DNA from: Claveliimonas bilis
GTDB lineage: Bacteria > Bacillota > Clostridia > Lachnospirales > Lachnospiraceae
Direction: 5' to 3'
Assembly (NCBI RefSeq): GCF_030296775.1
Contig: NZ_AP027742.1
Coordinates: 1,860,001 to 1,924,000 of the forward strand
DNA: 64,000 nucleotides
Made by a program: the position numbers and the translations under genes. The notes under the pieces were generated by a model that did no database searches, had not been told where the DNA came from, and saw nothing but the letters and a program-made list of their open reading frames with translations. Shown one piece after another: positions 52,674-62,559 of the stretch (position 1 is the stretch's first letter; the number at the start of each line of letters is the position of its first letter).

Positions 52674-54254
52674 ATGTGTTCAATTATGGGCTATTGTACA
52701 GCCGATGCTGATTATGATTTGTTTAAGGAGGGATTTGACCGTACGATTTCCCGTGGTCCTGACGACAGCAGGATCACAGATACCGGCTTTGGACTTCTTG
52801 GTTTTCACAGACTTGCAATTATGGGACTTACGGGAGAAGGGATGCAGCCCTTCTCCCTTTCCCGCCATTATCTTGTATGCAACGGGGAGATTTACGGCTT
52901 CCGTTCTTTAAAGAAAAAACTGGAAACAAAAGGATACACATTTAAAAGTGACAGCGATTGTGAAATCCTTCTTCCCCTTTATGAGGAGTACGGCACTGAT
53001 ATGTTTCGCATGCTGGACGCCGAGTATGCCCTCGTCCTTTTTGATGGAAACACGCGCTCCTATCTGGCTGCAAGGGATCCTATCGGTATACGTCCCCTCT
53101 ATTACGGGTATGATAAAAAGGGCGCCATTGTTTTTGCCAGTGAGCCCAAAAATCTTATAGGAATCGCAGACCACATCCTTCCGTTTCCTCCCGGTCATTA
53201 TTATAAAGACGGCAAATTTGTCTGTTACCGTGACATGACAAAAGTCCCTTCCGTCTGTATGGATGACACAGAAACTGTCTGCCGGAATATTCATGACAAA
53301 TTAACGGAAGGAATCCGGAAAAGACTGGATTCGGACGCACCTCTCGGCTTTCTGTTGAGCGGAGGACTGGATTCTTCCCTGGTCTGCGCCATTTCCGCCC
53401 GCATACTGGATCGTCCTATCCGCACCTTTGCCATCGGCATGAGCGAGGACGCTATTGATCTGAAATATGCAAAAGAAGTGGCCGACCACATTGGAAGCGA
53501 GCATACGGAAATCATCATCACAAAAGAGGATGTTATCTCTTCTCTGCCTGATGTGATCCAGGCTCTTGGCACATTTGACATTACAACGATCCGCGCATCT
53601 GTCGGCATGTATCTGATCTGCAAGGCAATCCATGAAACTACCGATATCCGTGTCCTGATGACCGGAGAAATATCCGATGAGCTGTTCGGCTATAAATATA
53701 CGGATTTTGCCCCTTCCAAAGAGGCCTTTCAGGAGGAGTCCGCAAAAAGAATAAGGGAACTTCATATGTACGATGTCTTAAGAGCTGACCGCTGCATCAG
53801 CGTCAACTCTATGGAAGCAAGGGTTCCCTTCGGCGATCTGGACTTTGTTTCCTATGTAATGTCTGTCGATCCCGCTAAAAAGATGAATATCTATCAGAAA
53901 GGAAAATATCTTCTCCGCCATGCTTTTGAAGGCGACTATCTTCCCTATGATATTCTCATGCGTGAAAAGGCTGCATTCTCAGACGCTGTCGGTCATTCCC
54001 TGGTAGATTATCTGAAAGAATATGCCGAAAACTCTTATACAGATGACGAGTTTGAAAAAAAATGCAAAACATTTACACATGCTGCGCCTTTCACCAAGGA
54101 ATCTCTTCTGTACCGGGAGATTTTCGAACAATTCTATCCCGGTCAGGGCGAAATGATCAAAGATTTCTGGATGCCCAACCGTTCCTGGAAAGGCTGTGAT
54201 GTGGATGATCCCTCCGCAAGGGTACTTTCCAATTATGGTGCCAGCGGTATATAA
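52674..54254 (+). CDS. asnB: Asparagine synthase (glutamine-hydrolysing)
   Basis: A 526-residue enzyme. The N-terminal class II amidotransferase begins MCSIMGY, with Cys2 as the nucleophile, followed by RGPDDS and CNGEIYGF; the C-terminal synthase has the PP-loop LLSGGLDSS and EISDELFGYKY. It makes asparagine from aspartate, glutamine and ATP. A TGGAGG site precedes the ATG 25 bp after glnN. Placement between GSIII and glutamate synthase puts glutamine use and glutamate recovery under one promoter. Confidence 0.95.
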   Translation: MCSIMGYCTADADYDLFKEGFDRTISRGPDDSRITDTGFGLLGFHRLAIMGLTGEGMQPFSLSRHYLVCNGEIYGFRSLKKKLETKGYTFKSDSDCEILLPLYEEYGTDMFRMLDAEYALVLFDGNTRSYLAARDPIGIRPLYYGYDKKGAIVFASEPKNLIGIADHILPFPPGHYYKDGKFVCYRDMTKVPSVCMDDTETVCRNIHDKLTEGIRKRLDSDAPLGFLLSGGLDSSLVCAISARILDRPIRTFAIGMSEDAIDLKYAKEVADHIGSEHTEIIITKEDVISSLPDVIQALGTFDITTIRASVGMYLICKAIHETTDIRVLMTGEISDELFGYKYTDFAPSKEAFQEESAKRIRELHMYDVLRADRCISVNSMEARVPFGDLDFVSYVMSVDPAKKMNIYQKGKYLLRHAFEGDYLPYDILMREKAAFSDAVGHSLVDYLKEYAENSYTDDEFEKKCKTFTHAAPFTKESLLYREIFEQFYPGQGEMIKDFWMPNRSWKGCDVDDPSARVLSNYGASGI

Positions 54255-54272
54255 AAATAAAAGGAGTTTACT

Positions 54273-57200
54273 ATGAAACAAAATCAATCAACCCTCTATC
54301 AAGATCGTTTTGAACACGATGCCTGTGGTATCGGTGCCGTTGTCAGTATTGACGGTATTCAAGAACATAAAGTCCTGGATGATGCTCTTACGATTGTAGA
54401 GAAATTGGAGCACCGTGCCGGGAAAGACGCAACGGGTCAAGTCGGTGACGGAGTGGGAATACTCACACAGATTTCCCACTCCTTTTTTAAAAAAGCTGCT
54501 TCTTCGCTGGGAATCAGTCTTGGAAAAGCCGGTGATTACGGAGTCGGCATGTTCTTTTTTCCGCAGGATACGTTAAAACGCAATTTTTCGCGCAAAATGT
54601 TTGAAGTCATATTGCAAAAAAACAGCCTGCATTTACTTGGCTGGAGAAAGGTTCCTGTCCATCCGGAAATCCTGGGAGATTATGCAAGAGAGAGAATGCC
54701 CTATATCACACAGTGTTTTATTGAGCGCCCGAAAAACTGCCCGGCCGGACTGCCCTTCGACCGCCTTCTATACATTGCGAGACGGGAATTTGAACAAAGC
54801 TGTGAGGATACCTATGTGGCTTCTTTATCCTCCCGGACAATCGTATATAAGGGCATGTTCCTTGTAGGCCAGCTTCGCCGCTTCTATGACGATATGCAGG
54901 ATCCCTGCTATCAGACGGCCATCGCTATGGTCCACTCACGTTTTTCAACCAATACAACCCCCAGCTGGGAGCGGGCTCATCCTAACCGGCTGATCCTCCA
55001 TAACGGGGAGATCAATACCATACGGGGCAATGCGGACCGTATGCTGGCAAGGGAAGAAACCATGCATTCTCCCGTGATCTCTGACAACATTGACAAAGTG
55101 CTCCCTGTGATCAACAGCAGCGGTTCCGACTCTGCCATGCTGGACAATACCTTAGAGTTTCTCTACATGAACGGCATGGAACTTCCTCTGGCTGTCATGA
55201 TCACGATTCCGGAACCGTGGAAGCATGACCGGTATATGGATTCCTCCAAAAAAAATTTCTATCATTATTATGCCACCATGATGGAACCCTGGGACGGACC
55301 GGCTGCTATCCTTTTCTCTGACGGTGACATTATGGGCGCTGTACTGGATCGGAACGGTCTTCGTCCCTCCCGCTATTATATTACAGACGACCGCCATCTG
55401 ATCCTTTCTTCCGAGGTTGGCGTACTGGATATTCCATCCGAGCATATTGTGGAAAAATCCAGGCTTCAGCCCGGACGAATCCTCCTGGTGGACACGAAAC
55501 AGAAACGGGTCATCTCTGACGAGGAATGCAAAAACTATTATGCCTCCCGCCAGCCTTACGGGGAATGGCTGGATCTGAACCTTTTATATCTGAAAGATAT
55601 TCCCACTCCTAACAAGAAGGTTCCTACCTATGATCAGCACAGACGGGATCAGCTCTATAAAGTATTTGGCTACACTTATGAAGATATCAAAAACGTGCTT
55701 CTTCCCATGGCTCAAAATGCTTCTGAAGCGATCGCATCTATGGGAACGGACATTCCTCTTGCCGTGCTTTCCAGGAAACACCCTCCTCTTTCCCACTATT
55801 TTAAGCAGCTGTTTGCACAGGTAACAAATCCTCCTATCGATTCTCTTCGAGAAGAAATCGTTACCGATACCACTGTTTATATCGGATCGGACGGTAACTT
55901 ATTGGAAGAATCCAGCGAAAACTGTACAGTTCTGGAGGTACAAAATCCTATCCTGACCGGCGTTGACCTGATGAAGATCAAATCTCTGGATCGCCCCGGC
56001 TTTAAAAGCGCTGTCATTTCTCTTTTATACTTTAAAAACACATCGCTGGATCGGGCTTTGGATCAGCTTTTTGTCAGCTGTGACCGGGCCTATACAAAGG
56101 GGGCAAATATTCTCATTCTCTCTGACCGTGGCGTGGATGAAAATCATGTAGCCATTCCTTCTTTACTGGCTGTCTCTGCCATGGAGCAGCATCTTGTGCG
56201 CACAAAGAAAAGGACAGCTGTTTCCATCATTCTGGAAAGCGCTGAACCAAGAGATGTGCATCAGTTTGCAGCAATCCTGGGCTACGGCGCAAGAGCAGTA
56301 CACCCCTATCTGGCTCACGAATGTATTTCAGAAATGATCGACAAAGGTGTGCTGGACAAAGACTACCACACAGCCATCCACGATTACAATGAAGCTATCC
56401 TTCACGGCATTGTCAAAATCGCGGCGAAAATGGGAATTTCCACCCTTCAGTCTTATCAGTCTGCCCAGATTTTTGAAGCCGTGGGAATCAGCCGGGAGGT
56501 CATTGACCGCTATTTCACCAACACTGTAAGCCGTGTGGGCGGAATCGGCCTGAAGGAAATCAATGAGGATGTCATTGCACGGCACAACCATGCCTTTGAC
56601 CCCCTGGGTCTGGGTGTGGATACCACTTTGGACAGTACCGGCTTCCACCGTTTAAGAACCGGCGATGACAAAGAAGATCACCTCTATAATCCGGCTGTTA
56701 TCGTCGCTCTGCAGCAGGCAGTCCAAACTGGAGATTACAAACGCTTCAAGGAATATACTGCCATGGTAGATGATGAAAATAAACCGCATACACTCCGAGG
56801 ACTTCTTAAATTTCAGTATCCGGAAAACGGCGGGATTCCCATTGAAGAGGTGGAGCCTGCATCCGAAATTGTAAAACATTTTAAAACCGGAGCAATGTCC
56901 TACGGCTCTATCTCCGAAGAAGCCCACGAATGTCTGGCAATCGCCATGAACCGCCTGGGCGGAAAATCTAACTCCGGTGAAGGCGGCGAAAAACCGGAAC
57001 GGCTGGGCACAGAAAAAAACAGCGCCATCAAGCAGGTCGCTTCAGGACGATTTGGAGTCACCAGCGAATATCTGGTCAGCGCCAAAGAAATTCAGATCAA
57101 AATGGCACAGGGCGCAAAGCCCGGCGAAGGCGGACATCTGCCCGGTAAAAAGGTGTATCCGTGGATTGCCAAGACCAGGCACTCTACCCCCGGCGTATCC

Positions 57201-58793
57201 CTGATCTCGCCTCCGCCTCATCACGATATTTATTCCATTGAAGATCTGGCGCAGCTCATTTATGATCTGAAAAATGCAAACCGGAAAGCACGTATTGCAG
57301 TAAAACTTGTCTCTGAAGCAGGCGTCGGTACCATTGCATCCGGTGTTGCAAAGGCAGGCGCACAGGTTGTTCTTATCTCCGGTCACGACGGAGGAACGGG
57401 CGCCGCTCCCCAAAGTTCCATCCATCACGCCGGACTTCCCTGGGAACTGGGACTGGCCGAAACTCATCAGACGCTGATCCGAAACCATTTAAGAAGCCGT
57501 GTCATCCTTGAAACGGACGGCAAACTCATGAGCGGCCGGGATGTTGCCATCGCATCTCTTCTTGGTGCAGAGGAATTTGGATTTGCCACCGCACCCCTTG
57601 TTACACTGGGCTGCATGATGATGCGCGTCTGCAATCTGGACACCTGTCCTGTCGGTGTGGCTACACAGAATGAATGTCTGCGGAAGCGTTTCCGCGGGAA
57701 ACCGGAATATGTCATGAATTTTATGCTGTTTATTGCAGAGGAATTACGAGAGATCATGGCAAAACTTGGCTTTGCAACTCTCGCTGAAATGACAGGTCAT
57801 ACAGAATGCCTGACTATGCGTCATGAACCGGACGGTTCCTCCCGCCGCGGCATTGATCTGTCCCGCATTCTCTCCTCCTTCCCAGAAGAAAGTGCGATCC
57901 ATTTTCATCCGGAAGATGTTTATAACTTTGAACTGGAAAAAACCATTGATGAATCCATCTTACTGCCCCGCTTTGCAAAGGCACTGAAAACAGGCAAAAA
58001 GCACAGTGAATCCATCCAGGTGAACAGTGTAAACCGTACTGTCGGCACGATTCTCGGTTCTGTCATTACAGAAAACTTCCAGGATACGCTGAAAGAAGAC
58101 ACCTTCACTGTACACTGTCAGGGCGGAGGCGGACAGTCCTTTGGCGCTTTTATCCCAAAAGGCCTGACCCTTACTTTGGAGGGTGACGCCAATGATTATT
58201 TCGGCAAGGGACTCTCCGGCGGAAAACTGGTTGTCTATCCGCCCAAGGGAAGCACCTTTTCTGCTTCTGAAAATATTATTATCGGAAATGTTGCTCTCTA
58301 CGGGGCCACTTCCGGGAAAGCTTATGTATGCGGCGTAGCCGGAGAACGTTTCTGTGTCCGCAACTCAGGGGCCACAGCAGTATCCGAAGGCTGCGGCGAC
58401 CACGGTCTGGAATATATGACCGGCGGATGTGCAGTGATCCTGGGACCAACCGGGAAAAACTTTGCCGCCGGAATGAGCGGGGGCATTGCCTATGTCCTGG
58501 ATCTTGAACATCAGCTTTATAAGAAACTGAACAAAGAAATGGTTACCATGTCCGAAGTGACAGAAAAACATGATATTGCAGAATTAAAAAATATTTTGAA
58601 GGATTATGAAAAAGAGACTTCCTCTCTTCTTGCCAGAGATATCCTGGAACACTTTGACGCTTATCTTCCGGGATTTAAGAAAATCCTTCCCAATGATTAT
58701 CAAAAGATGCTTCATGCGATCAGCAAATATGAAGAAAAAGGGCTCTCACACGAGGATGCCGCACTGGAAGCATTCTATGAAATCCAGAAATAA
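54273..58793 (+). CDS. gltB: Glutamate synthase large subunit
   Basis: A 1506-residue protein of usual length. It has a class II amidotransferase domain (EHDACGIGAVV, mature Cys expected at 18), a central domain, the FMN-binding synthase barrel (about 850-1200; HHDIYSIEDLAQLIYDLKN, LISGHDGGTGAAP), the 3Fe-4S motif CNLDTCPVGVAT, and the C-terminal GXGXG beta-helix (about 1270-1430). It forms glutamate from 2-oxoglutarate and glutamine. AAAGGAG precedes the ATG 18 bp after asnB. With gltD it makes the NADPH-dependent enzyme. Confidence 0.97.
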   Translation: MKQNQSTLYQDRFEHDACGIGAVVSIDGIQEHKVLDDALTIVEKLEHRAGKDATGQVGDGVGILTQISHSFFKKAASSLGISLGKAGDYGVGMFFFPQDTLKRNFSRKMFEVILQKNSLHLLGWRKVPVHPEILGDYARERMPYITQCFIERPKNCPAGLPFDRLLYIARREFEQSCEDTYVASLSSRTIVYKGMFLVGQLRRFYDDMQDPCYQTAIAMVHSRFSTNTTPSWERAHPNRLILHNGEINTIRGNADRMLAREETMHSPVISDNIDKVLPVINSSGSDSAMLDNTLEFLYMNGMELPLAVMITIPEPWKHDRYMDSSKKNFYHYYATMMEPWDGPAAILFSDGDIMGAVLDRNGLRPSRYYITDDRHLILSSEVGVLDIPSEHIVEKSRLQPGRILLVDTKQKRVISDEECKNYYASRQPYGEWLDLNLLYLKDIPTPNKKVPTYDQHRRDQLYKVFGYTYEDIKNVLLPMAQNASEAIASMGTDIPLAVLSRKHPPLSHYFKQLFAQVTNPPIDSLREEIVTDTTVYIGSDGNLLEESSENCTVLEVQNPILTGVDLMKIKSLDRPGFKSAVISLLYFKNTSLDRALDQLFVSCDRAYTKGANILILSDRGVDENHVAIPSLLAVSAMEQHLVRTKKRTAVSIILESAEPRDVHQFAAILGYGARAVHPYLAHECISEMIDKGVLDKDYHTAIHDYNEAILHGIVKIAAKMGISTLQSYQSAQIFEAVGISREVIDRYFTNTVSRVGGIGLKEINEDVIARHNHAFDPLGLGVDTTLDSTGFHRLRTGDDKEDHLYNPAVIVALQQAVQTGDYKRFKEYTAMVDDENKPHTLRGLLKFQYPENGGIPIEEVEPASEIVKHFKTGAMSYGSISEEAHECLAIAMNRLGGKSNSGEGGEKPERLGTEKNSAIKQVASGRFGVTSEYLVSAKEIQIKMAQGAKPGEGGHLPGKKVYPWIAKTRHSTPGVSLISPPPHHDIYSIEDLAQLIYDLKNANRKARIAVKLVSEAGVGTIASGVAKAGAQVVLISGHDGGTGAAPQSSIHHAGLPWELGLAETHQTLIRNHLRSRVILETDGKLMSGRDVAIASLLGAEEFGFATAPLVTLGCMMMRVCNLDTCPVGVATQNECLRKRFRGKPEYVMNFMLFIAEELREIMAKLGFATLAEMTGHTECLTMRHEPDGSSRRGIDLSRILSSFPEESAIHFHPEDVYNFELEKTIDESILLPRFAKALKTGKKHSESIQVNSVNRTVGTILGSVITENFQDTLKEDTFTVHCQGGGGQSFGAFIPKGLTLTLEGDANDYFGKGLSGGKLVVYPPKGSTFSASENIIIGNVALYGATSGKAYVCGVAGERFCVRNSGATAVSEGCGDHGLEYMTGGCAVILGPTGKNFAAGMSGGIAYVLDLEHQLYKKLNKEMVTMSEVTEKHDIAELKNILKDYEKETSSLLARDILEHFDAYLPGFKKILPNDYQKMLHAISKYEEKGLSHEDAALEAFYEIQK

Positions 58794-58814
58794 GCCGAAG
58801 GAGGAACTGATCTT

Positions 58815-60269
58815 ATGGGAAAACCAACTGGTTTTTTAGAATATCAACGAACAGAAAATCCATCCTCTGCTCCAAAAGAGCGGATTCAGGATTATCATGA
58901 ATTTCATCCGCCCCTTTCCGCAGAGGAACGGCAAAAACAGGGGGCGCGCTGTATGAACTGTGGCGTTCCCTTCTGCCAGTCCGCCCTTGTCCTTAAGGGA
59001 ATGGTTACAGGTTGTCCTCTTCACAACCTGATCCCGGAATGGAACGATGAAGTCTATCATGGAAATTTTTCACAGGCTCTTTGGCGCCTTAGAAAAACAA
59101 ACAATTTCCCGGAATTTACCGGACGCGTATGTCCTGCACTCTGCGAAAAAGCCTGCATATGCGGTCTGAATGATGATCCGGTTACCATTAAAGACAATGA
59201 ACTTTTCATCATCGAAACCGGCTTTGCATCAGGAAATATGCAGCCTGTCATTCCGCCCGTACGCACCGGAAAAACCGTAGCTGTCATCGGCAGCGGTCCT
59301 GCAGGGCTTGCCGTTGCTGATCAGCTGAATCAACGTGGGCATCAGGTTACTGTATTCGAACGGGAAGACCGTCCCGGCGGACTTCTTATGTACGGCATTC
59401 CAAATATGAAGCTGGATAAATCCATCGTGCTCCGTCGTCTCTCTCTTATGGAGACAGAAGGGATCCGCTTTGTTACAAATGCAGATGTAGGGAAAAATAT
59501 AGACGCAAAAAAAATCCTGAAAGATTATGATGCCGTGGTTCTTTGCTGCGGCTCCAAAAAGCCGCGGGATCTGGTCGGTGAAAACCGCCAGGTAAAAGGG
59601 ATTTATTTCGCCGTGGACTTCCTGACTGCCGCCACCAAACATCTGATGGATCAGACATCTCCCATCTCTGCCAAAGGGAAAAAGGTAGTCATTGTAGGAG
59701 GCGGTGATACCGGGAACGACTGTGTCGGCACCTGCATCCGCCAGGGCTGCACCTCTGTCACCCAGATTGAAATGATGCCGAAACTTCCGGATGAACGCCT
59801 GGCATCCAATCCATGGCCTGAATGGCCCAGGATCTGTAAGACAGATTACGGTCAGGAAGAAGCCTGTGCTCTCTTCGGACATGATCCCCGTATATATGAG
59901 ACAACAGTCAAAGAATTTTTATCCGACGAAAAAGGCCATCTGACAGGCATTCGCACAGTCAAAGTCCGGTTTGAAAACGGTAAGATGACAGAAGTAAAAG
60001 ACAGTGAACAAATCATAGAAGCTGATCTTCTGCTCATTGCAACCGGCTTTACCGGATGTGAGGATTATATCACTGACGCATTTCAACTGGAGCGCACAGC
60101 CCGTGGTACGATTTCCACTGCCCCCTCCTCTTTTGCAGCCGGCAAAGAAAAAGTATTCACAGCCGGGGATGTGCGCCGCGGCCAGTCACTCGTCGTCTGG
60201 GCCATCGCCGAAGGCCGGCAGTGCGCCCGTGAGGTGGATCAGTATCTGATGGGATATACGAATATGTAG
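58815..60269 (+). CDS. gltD: Glutamate synthase small subunit
   Basis: A 484-residue NADPH:flavin partner of GltB. N-terminal cysteine clusters (ARCMNCGVPFC, GCPLHNLIPEWN, CPALCEKACICG) hold two [4Fe-4S] clusters; FAD (AVIGSGPAGLAVADQL) and NADPH (VVIVGGGDTGNDCVG) sites follow, then FTAGDVRRGQSLVVWAIAEGRQ. It passes electrons to the large subunit. GGAGG precedes the ATG, 21 bp after gltB. It is the last gene of the operon, ending at a strong terminator. Confidence 0.97.
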   Translation: MGKPTGFLEYQRTENPSSAPKERIQDYHEFHPPLSAEERQKQGARCMNCGVPFCQSALVLKGMVTGCPLHNLIPEWNDEVYHGNFSQALWRLRKTNNFPEFTGRVCPALCEKACICGLNDDPVTIKDNELFIIETGFASGNMQPVIPPVRTGKTVAVIGSGPAGLAVADQLNQRGHQVTVFEREDRPGGLLMYGIPNMKLDKSIVLRRLSLMETEGIRFVTNADVGKNIDAKKILKDYDAVVLCCGSKKPRDLVGENRQVKGIYFAVDFLTAATKHLMDQTSPISAKGKKVVIVGGGDTGNDCVGTCIRQGCTSVTQIEMMPKLPDERLASNPWPEWPRICKTDYGQEEACALFGHDPRIYETTVKEFLSDEKGHLTGIRTVKVRFENGKMTEVKDSEQIIEADLLLIATGFTGCEDYITDAFQLERTARGTISTAPSSFAAGKEKVFTAGDVRRGQSLVVWAIAEGRQCAREVDQYLMGYTNM

Positions 60270-60278
60270 ATTATAGTA

Positions 60279-60314
60279 AACAACTCCGGCTCACAAAGAG
60301 CTGGAGTTGTTTTT
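60279..60314 (+). terminator. Intrinsic terminator of the glnN-gltD operon
   Basis: AACAACTCCGGCTC pairs with GAGCTGGAGTTGTT (one G-U) around a 5-nt loop and is followed by a T run. It lies 9 bp after gltD and just before the convergent Rpn gene. Confidence 0.92.
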
Positions 60315-60324
60315 GCCTCACCTG

Positions 60325-61206
60325 TTATACAGCTGTCTTGCCTTCGGAAATCCACTTCTGAACCATACCAATGCTCTCTTTTACTACCGCTGCGATCTGC
60401 TCCACCGGCATGCCCAAATTAGCCATAGATAAAACAGTTTCCTGTTTCATTTCCATTTTTCCTTTCTCCAGTCCTCTCTCAATTCCAATCTCAATTCCTT
60501 CATTGTAAATCTCGTCCATCTCACGACACATACTGTCCACTCCTTCCGGCGTTTCCTTTAACTCTCTGACACGCTCTGCCAGAATCTCGCTAAACATTTC
60601 GTCTGCAGTTCTGCATTGCAGATCATACATCAAGCGCCCCAATGCTGTCTCTTTATCCTTGATTTTTGCATTCACATAGATAATGTGAGCATCGTCTTGG
60701 AAATCCTCCCGCACTTCTTCAACCTTTTTAGTAATATGATAAATGGGAAGTCCATAGCCAAGCACATCGTTTCTCGCAATAAAAATCACATAACTCTCTG
60801 GTAGCTCCTCAAAAGTCTGTCCTTCCTTCAACTCGTTTACATCTAGCAGGCTACTGTGATATCTCGCTCTTTTTACGGAAGCCCCTTCGTTTTCCTGCTG
60901 AATTTCTACATTATACCGTTTCTCTTCCATATCACAAACAACGCTGTCAAGAATGGCTGATCTTCCCTGCAGATTCTTATAATCCTTCTGCAGCATCTGC
61001 TCCTTCACTTCCAAATCTTCTCTGTCCATAATGATTCGCAAAATATACTCTGTGCATTCCCGCTTTTTCAAGACATTCCGCATGAAAATATCACTCATGA
61101 TCGTAAGTCCTTCAAGGATTCGCTTGTACTTTTCATATCGGTTCTCAAGCTCATGCTCTTCCGTCGATTCATTAATTCTTCTGACGTCTTGTGTCGCTTT
61201 TTCCAT
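60325..61206 (-). CDS. Rpn family (PD-(D/E)XK) nuclease / putative transposase
   Basis: A 293-residue protein. The PD-(D/E)XK core is around residues 80-110 (AILDSVVCDMEEKRYNVEIQQE, acidic residues and E-x-Q), preceded by SDIFMRNVLKKRE, where the core Asp/Phe-like start is ordinarily found, and followed by the RARYHSSLLDVNEL strand. The C-terminal part is charged and repetitive (IGIERGLEKGKMEMKQET), as in Rpn proteins. Such enzymes promote DNA recombination or are defence-like. The ATG at 61206 follows AAGGAGG; an upstream frame is less likely. A duplicated non-coding sequence lies next to it. Confidence 0.85.
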   Translation of the reverse strand: MEKATQDVRRINESTEEHELENRYEKYKRILEGLTIMSDIFMRNVLKKRECTEYILRIIMDREDLEVKEQMLQKDYKNLQGRSAILDSVVCDMEEKRYNVEIQQENEGASVKRARYHSSLLDVNELKEGQTFEELPESYVIFIARNDVLGYGLPIYHITKKVEEVREDFQDDAHIIYVNAKIKDKETALGRLMYDLQCRTADEMFSEILAERVRELKETPEGVDSMCREMDEIYNEGIEIGIERGLEKGKMEMKQETVLSMANLGMPVEQIAAVVKESIGMVQKWISEGKTAV

Positions 61207-61300
61207 AGGCAGCCTCCTTTTCTTGATCATATGAAGAGGCTCTTTCTCCCTCTGGTTCTGTTTGTCCTGCCTTATTCTATTTTCCATACCATCCAGGAAA

Positions 61301-61373
61301 GAACCTCTTTACTGTATATAAATCAGTCGTAAAAGCATTGAGATATCTTTCCTGATGTGTATTTAGAAAATAA
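61301..61373. repeat. Imperfect direct repeat, copy 1, beside the Rpn gene
   Basis: About 70 bp resembling 61561-61629. The shared parts are AAAAGCATTGA, then TTTCCTGATGTG and ATTTAGAAA in the same order and spacing. Both lie in the 458-bp non-coding gap between the Rpn and TepA genes; nothing else was recognised in it. Confidence 0.7.
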
Positions 61374-61560
61374 GATACAGGAAACAAGTCTAAGATGCTT
61401 ACAATTTCCTGCAGAAGACACAAAAGATTGTGAAGATATAATGCTTTAGATATATGTTAACATATGTATGGCGGTTTGTCTATATATTTGACATAATTTT
61501 TATTTTTTCTAAAAACCTTTCAAATGGCGCTTTCTTACTGCTGTCTCCCCACAGAAAAGC

Positions 61561-61629
61561 GACCCCTTTGCTGTGTAAATAGTTACAAAAGCATTGAAGT
61601 CCCTTTCCTGATGTGCATTTAGAAATTGA
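61561..61629. repeat. Imperfect direct repeat, copy 2, beside the Rpn gene
   Basis: Second copy, same orientation, 260 bp further right. Differences are mostly single bases. The distance from the end of the TepA gene is 36 bp. Confidence 0.7.
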
Positions 61630-61664
61630 ACTATAAAGAGCCGCTGCTGGAATATTGCCGATTC

Positions 61665-62411
61665 CTACTTTTCCCTTTTCTTCCTCTCATCGATCATCTG
61701 ATGAAGCTTCTTCAATGCGTCGCTTAGACCGCCCACTTCATCGATCAGCCCTTCCCGGACGGCATCTTCCCCTTCCAGCAAAGTTCCCACATCTTTGACA
61801 AGCTGTGTTGAGTTCAGCATCAGCTTTTCAATCCGCTCCTGTTTCATATGGGAATGTCTTGCCAGAAAACCTGTGATGCGGTCCTGAGTTTTCTCTATAT
61901 TACGAAAACTCTGCATTACGCCAATGAACATACCATTGGAACGCACCGGATGAATGATCATCGTACCACTTGGAACAATAAAGGAATAGTCTGCAGATAC
62001 TGCCAGAGGGCCGCCGATGGAATGACTTCCTCCCAGCACAAGAGACACCGTCGGTTTACTTAAGGATGCAATCAGTTCTGCTATAGAAAGACCTGCTTCC
62101 ACATCTCCTCCAAGGGTATTTAAAAGGATCAAAAGTCCGTCTATCTCCTGATTGTCCTCGATTTCCGCAAGCATAGGGAGAAGATGCTCGTATTTCGTCG
62201 CCTTTGTACTGCCGGACACAGACTCATGCCCCTCAATCTCTCCAATAATCGTAATCAGCTTAATCCTGTGGCAGGAAGAATCTTCCTGAAGATCCAGGCT
62301 TCCCATTTCCTTGATCTGTTCATTCTTTTGTTCTGTCTCATTTCCTGTACTGTTTTCTATACGATCGCTTATGTTATTTTGCTTCCCGTTACTTTCGTTC
62401 ACATTTTCCAC
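61665..62411 (-). CDS. TepA-like ClpP-fold protease
   Basis: A 248-residue ClpP/crotonase-fold peptidase of the translocation-enhancing (TepA) type. The N-terminal 45 residues are polar and charged; the core has ILLNTLGGDVEAGLSIAELI, GGSHSIGGPLAVSA with the catalytic Ser (about 131) and GTMIIHPVRSNG with the His (about 154). Substrates are unknown; Bacillus TepA affects secretion. The start is uncertain: the GTG at 62411 is used because the only GGAGG lies 11 bp before it; an ATG at 62429 overlaps this site. That ribosome site lies in a terminator-like stem. Confidence 0.83.
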   Translation of the reverse strand: MENVNESNGKQNNISDRIENSTGNETEQKNEQIKEMGSLDLQEDSSCHRIKLITIIGEIEGHESVSGSTKATKYEHLLPMLAEIEDNQEIDGLLILLNTLGGDVEAGLSIAELIASLSKPTVSLVLGGSHSIGGPLAVSADYSFIVPSGTMIIHPVRSNGMFIGVMQSFRNIEKTQDRITGFLARHSHMKQERIEKLMLNSTQLVKDVGTLLEGEDAVREGLIDEVGGLSDALKKLHQMIDERKKREK

Positions 62412-62414
62412 GAC

Positions 62415-62494
62415 AAAAAACACCTCCATACTGCTTTCCCATCAATGTACAGAAGCATTTTCCCATGTACACCGATGTTATTAGTATGGAGGTG
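62415..62494 (-). terminator. Terminator-like stem that contains the TepA ribosome site
   Basis: CACCTCCATACT (62494-62483) pairs perfectly with AGTATGGAGGTG (62432-62421) and is followed by six T residues. Inner sequences (CATCGGTGTACA / TGTACATTGATG) extend the stem with two mismatches. The 3' arm holds the GGAGG of tepA. It could terminate metY, block tepA translation, or both. Confidence 0.75.
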
Positions 62495-62559
62495 GCTTTT
62501 CTTTTTATACTTGAAGTTTTATCCGATTTTTCCAGAAAACAGCAAGCAGTTATATCTGC

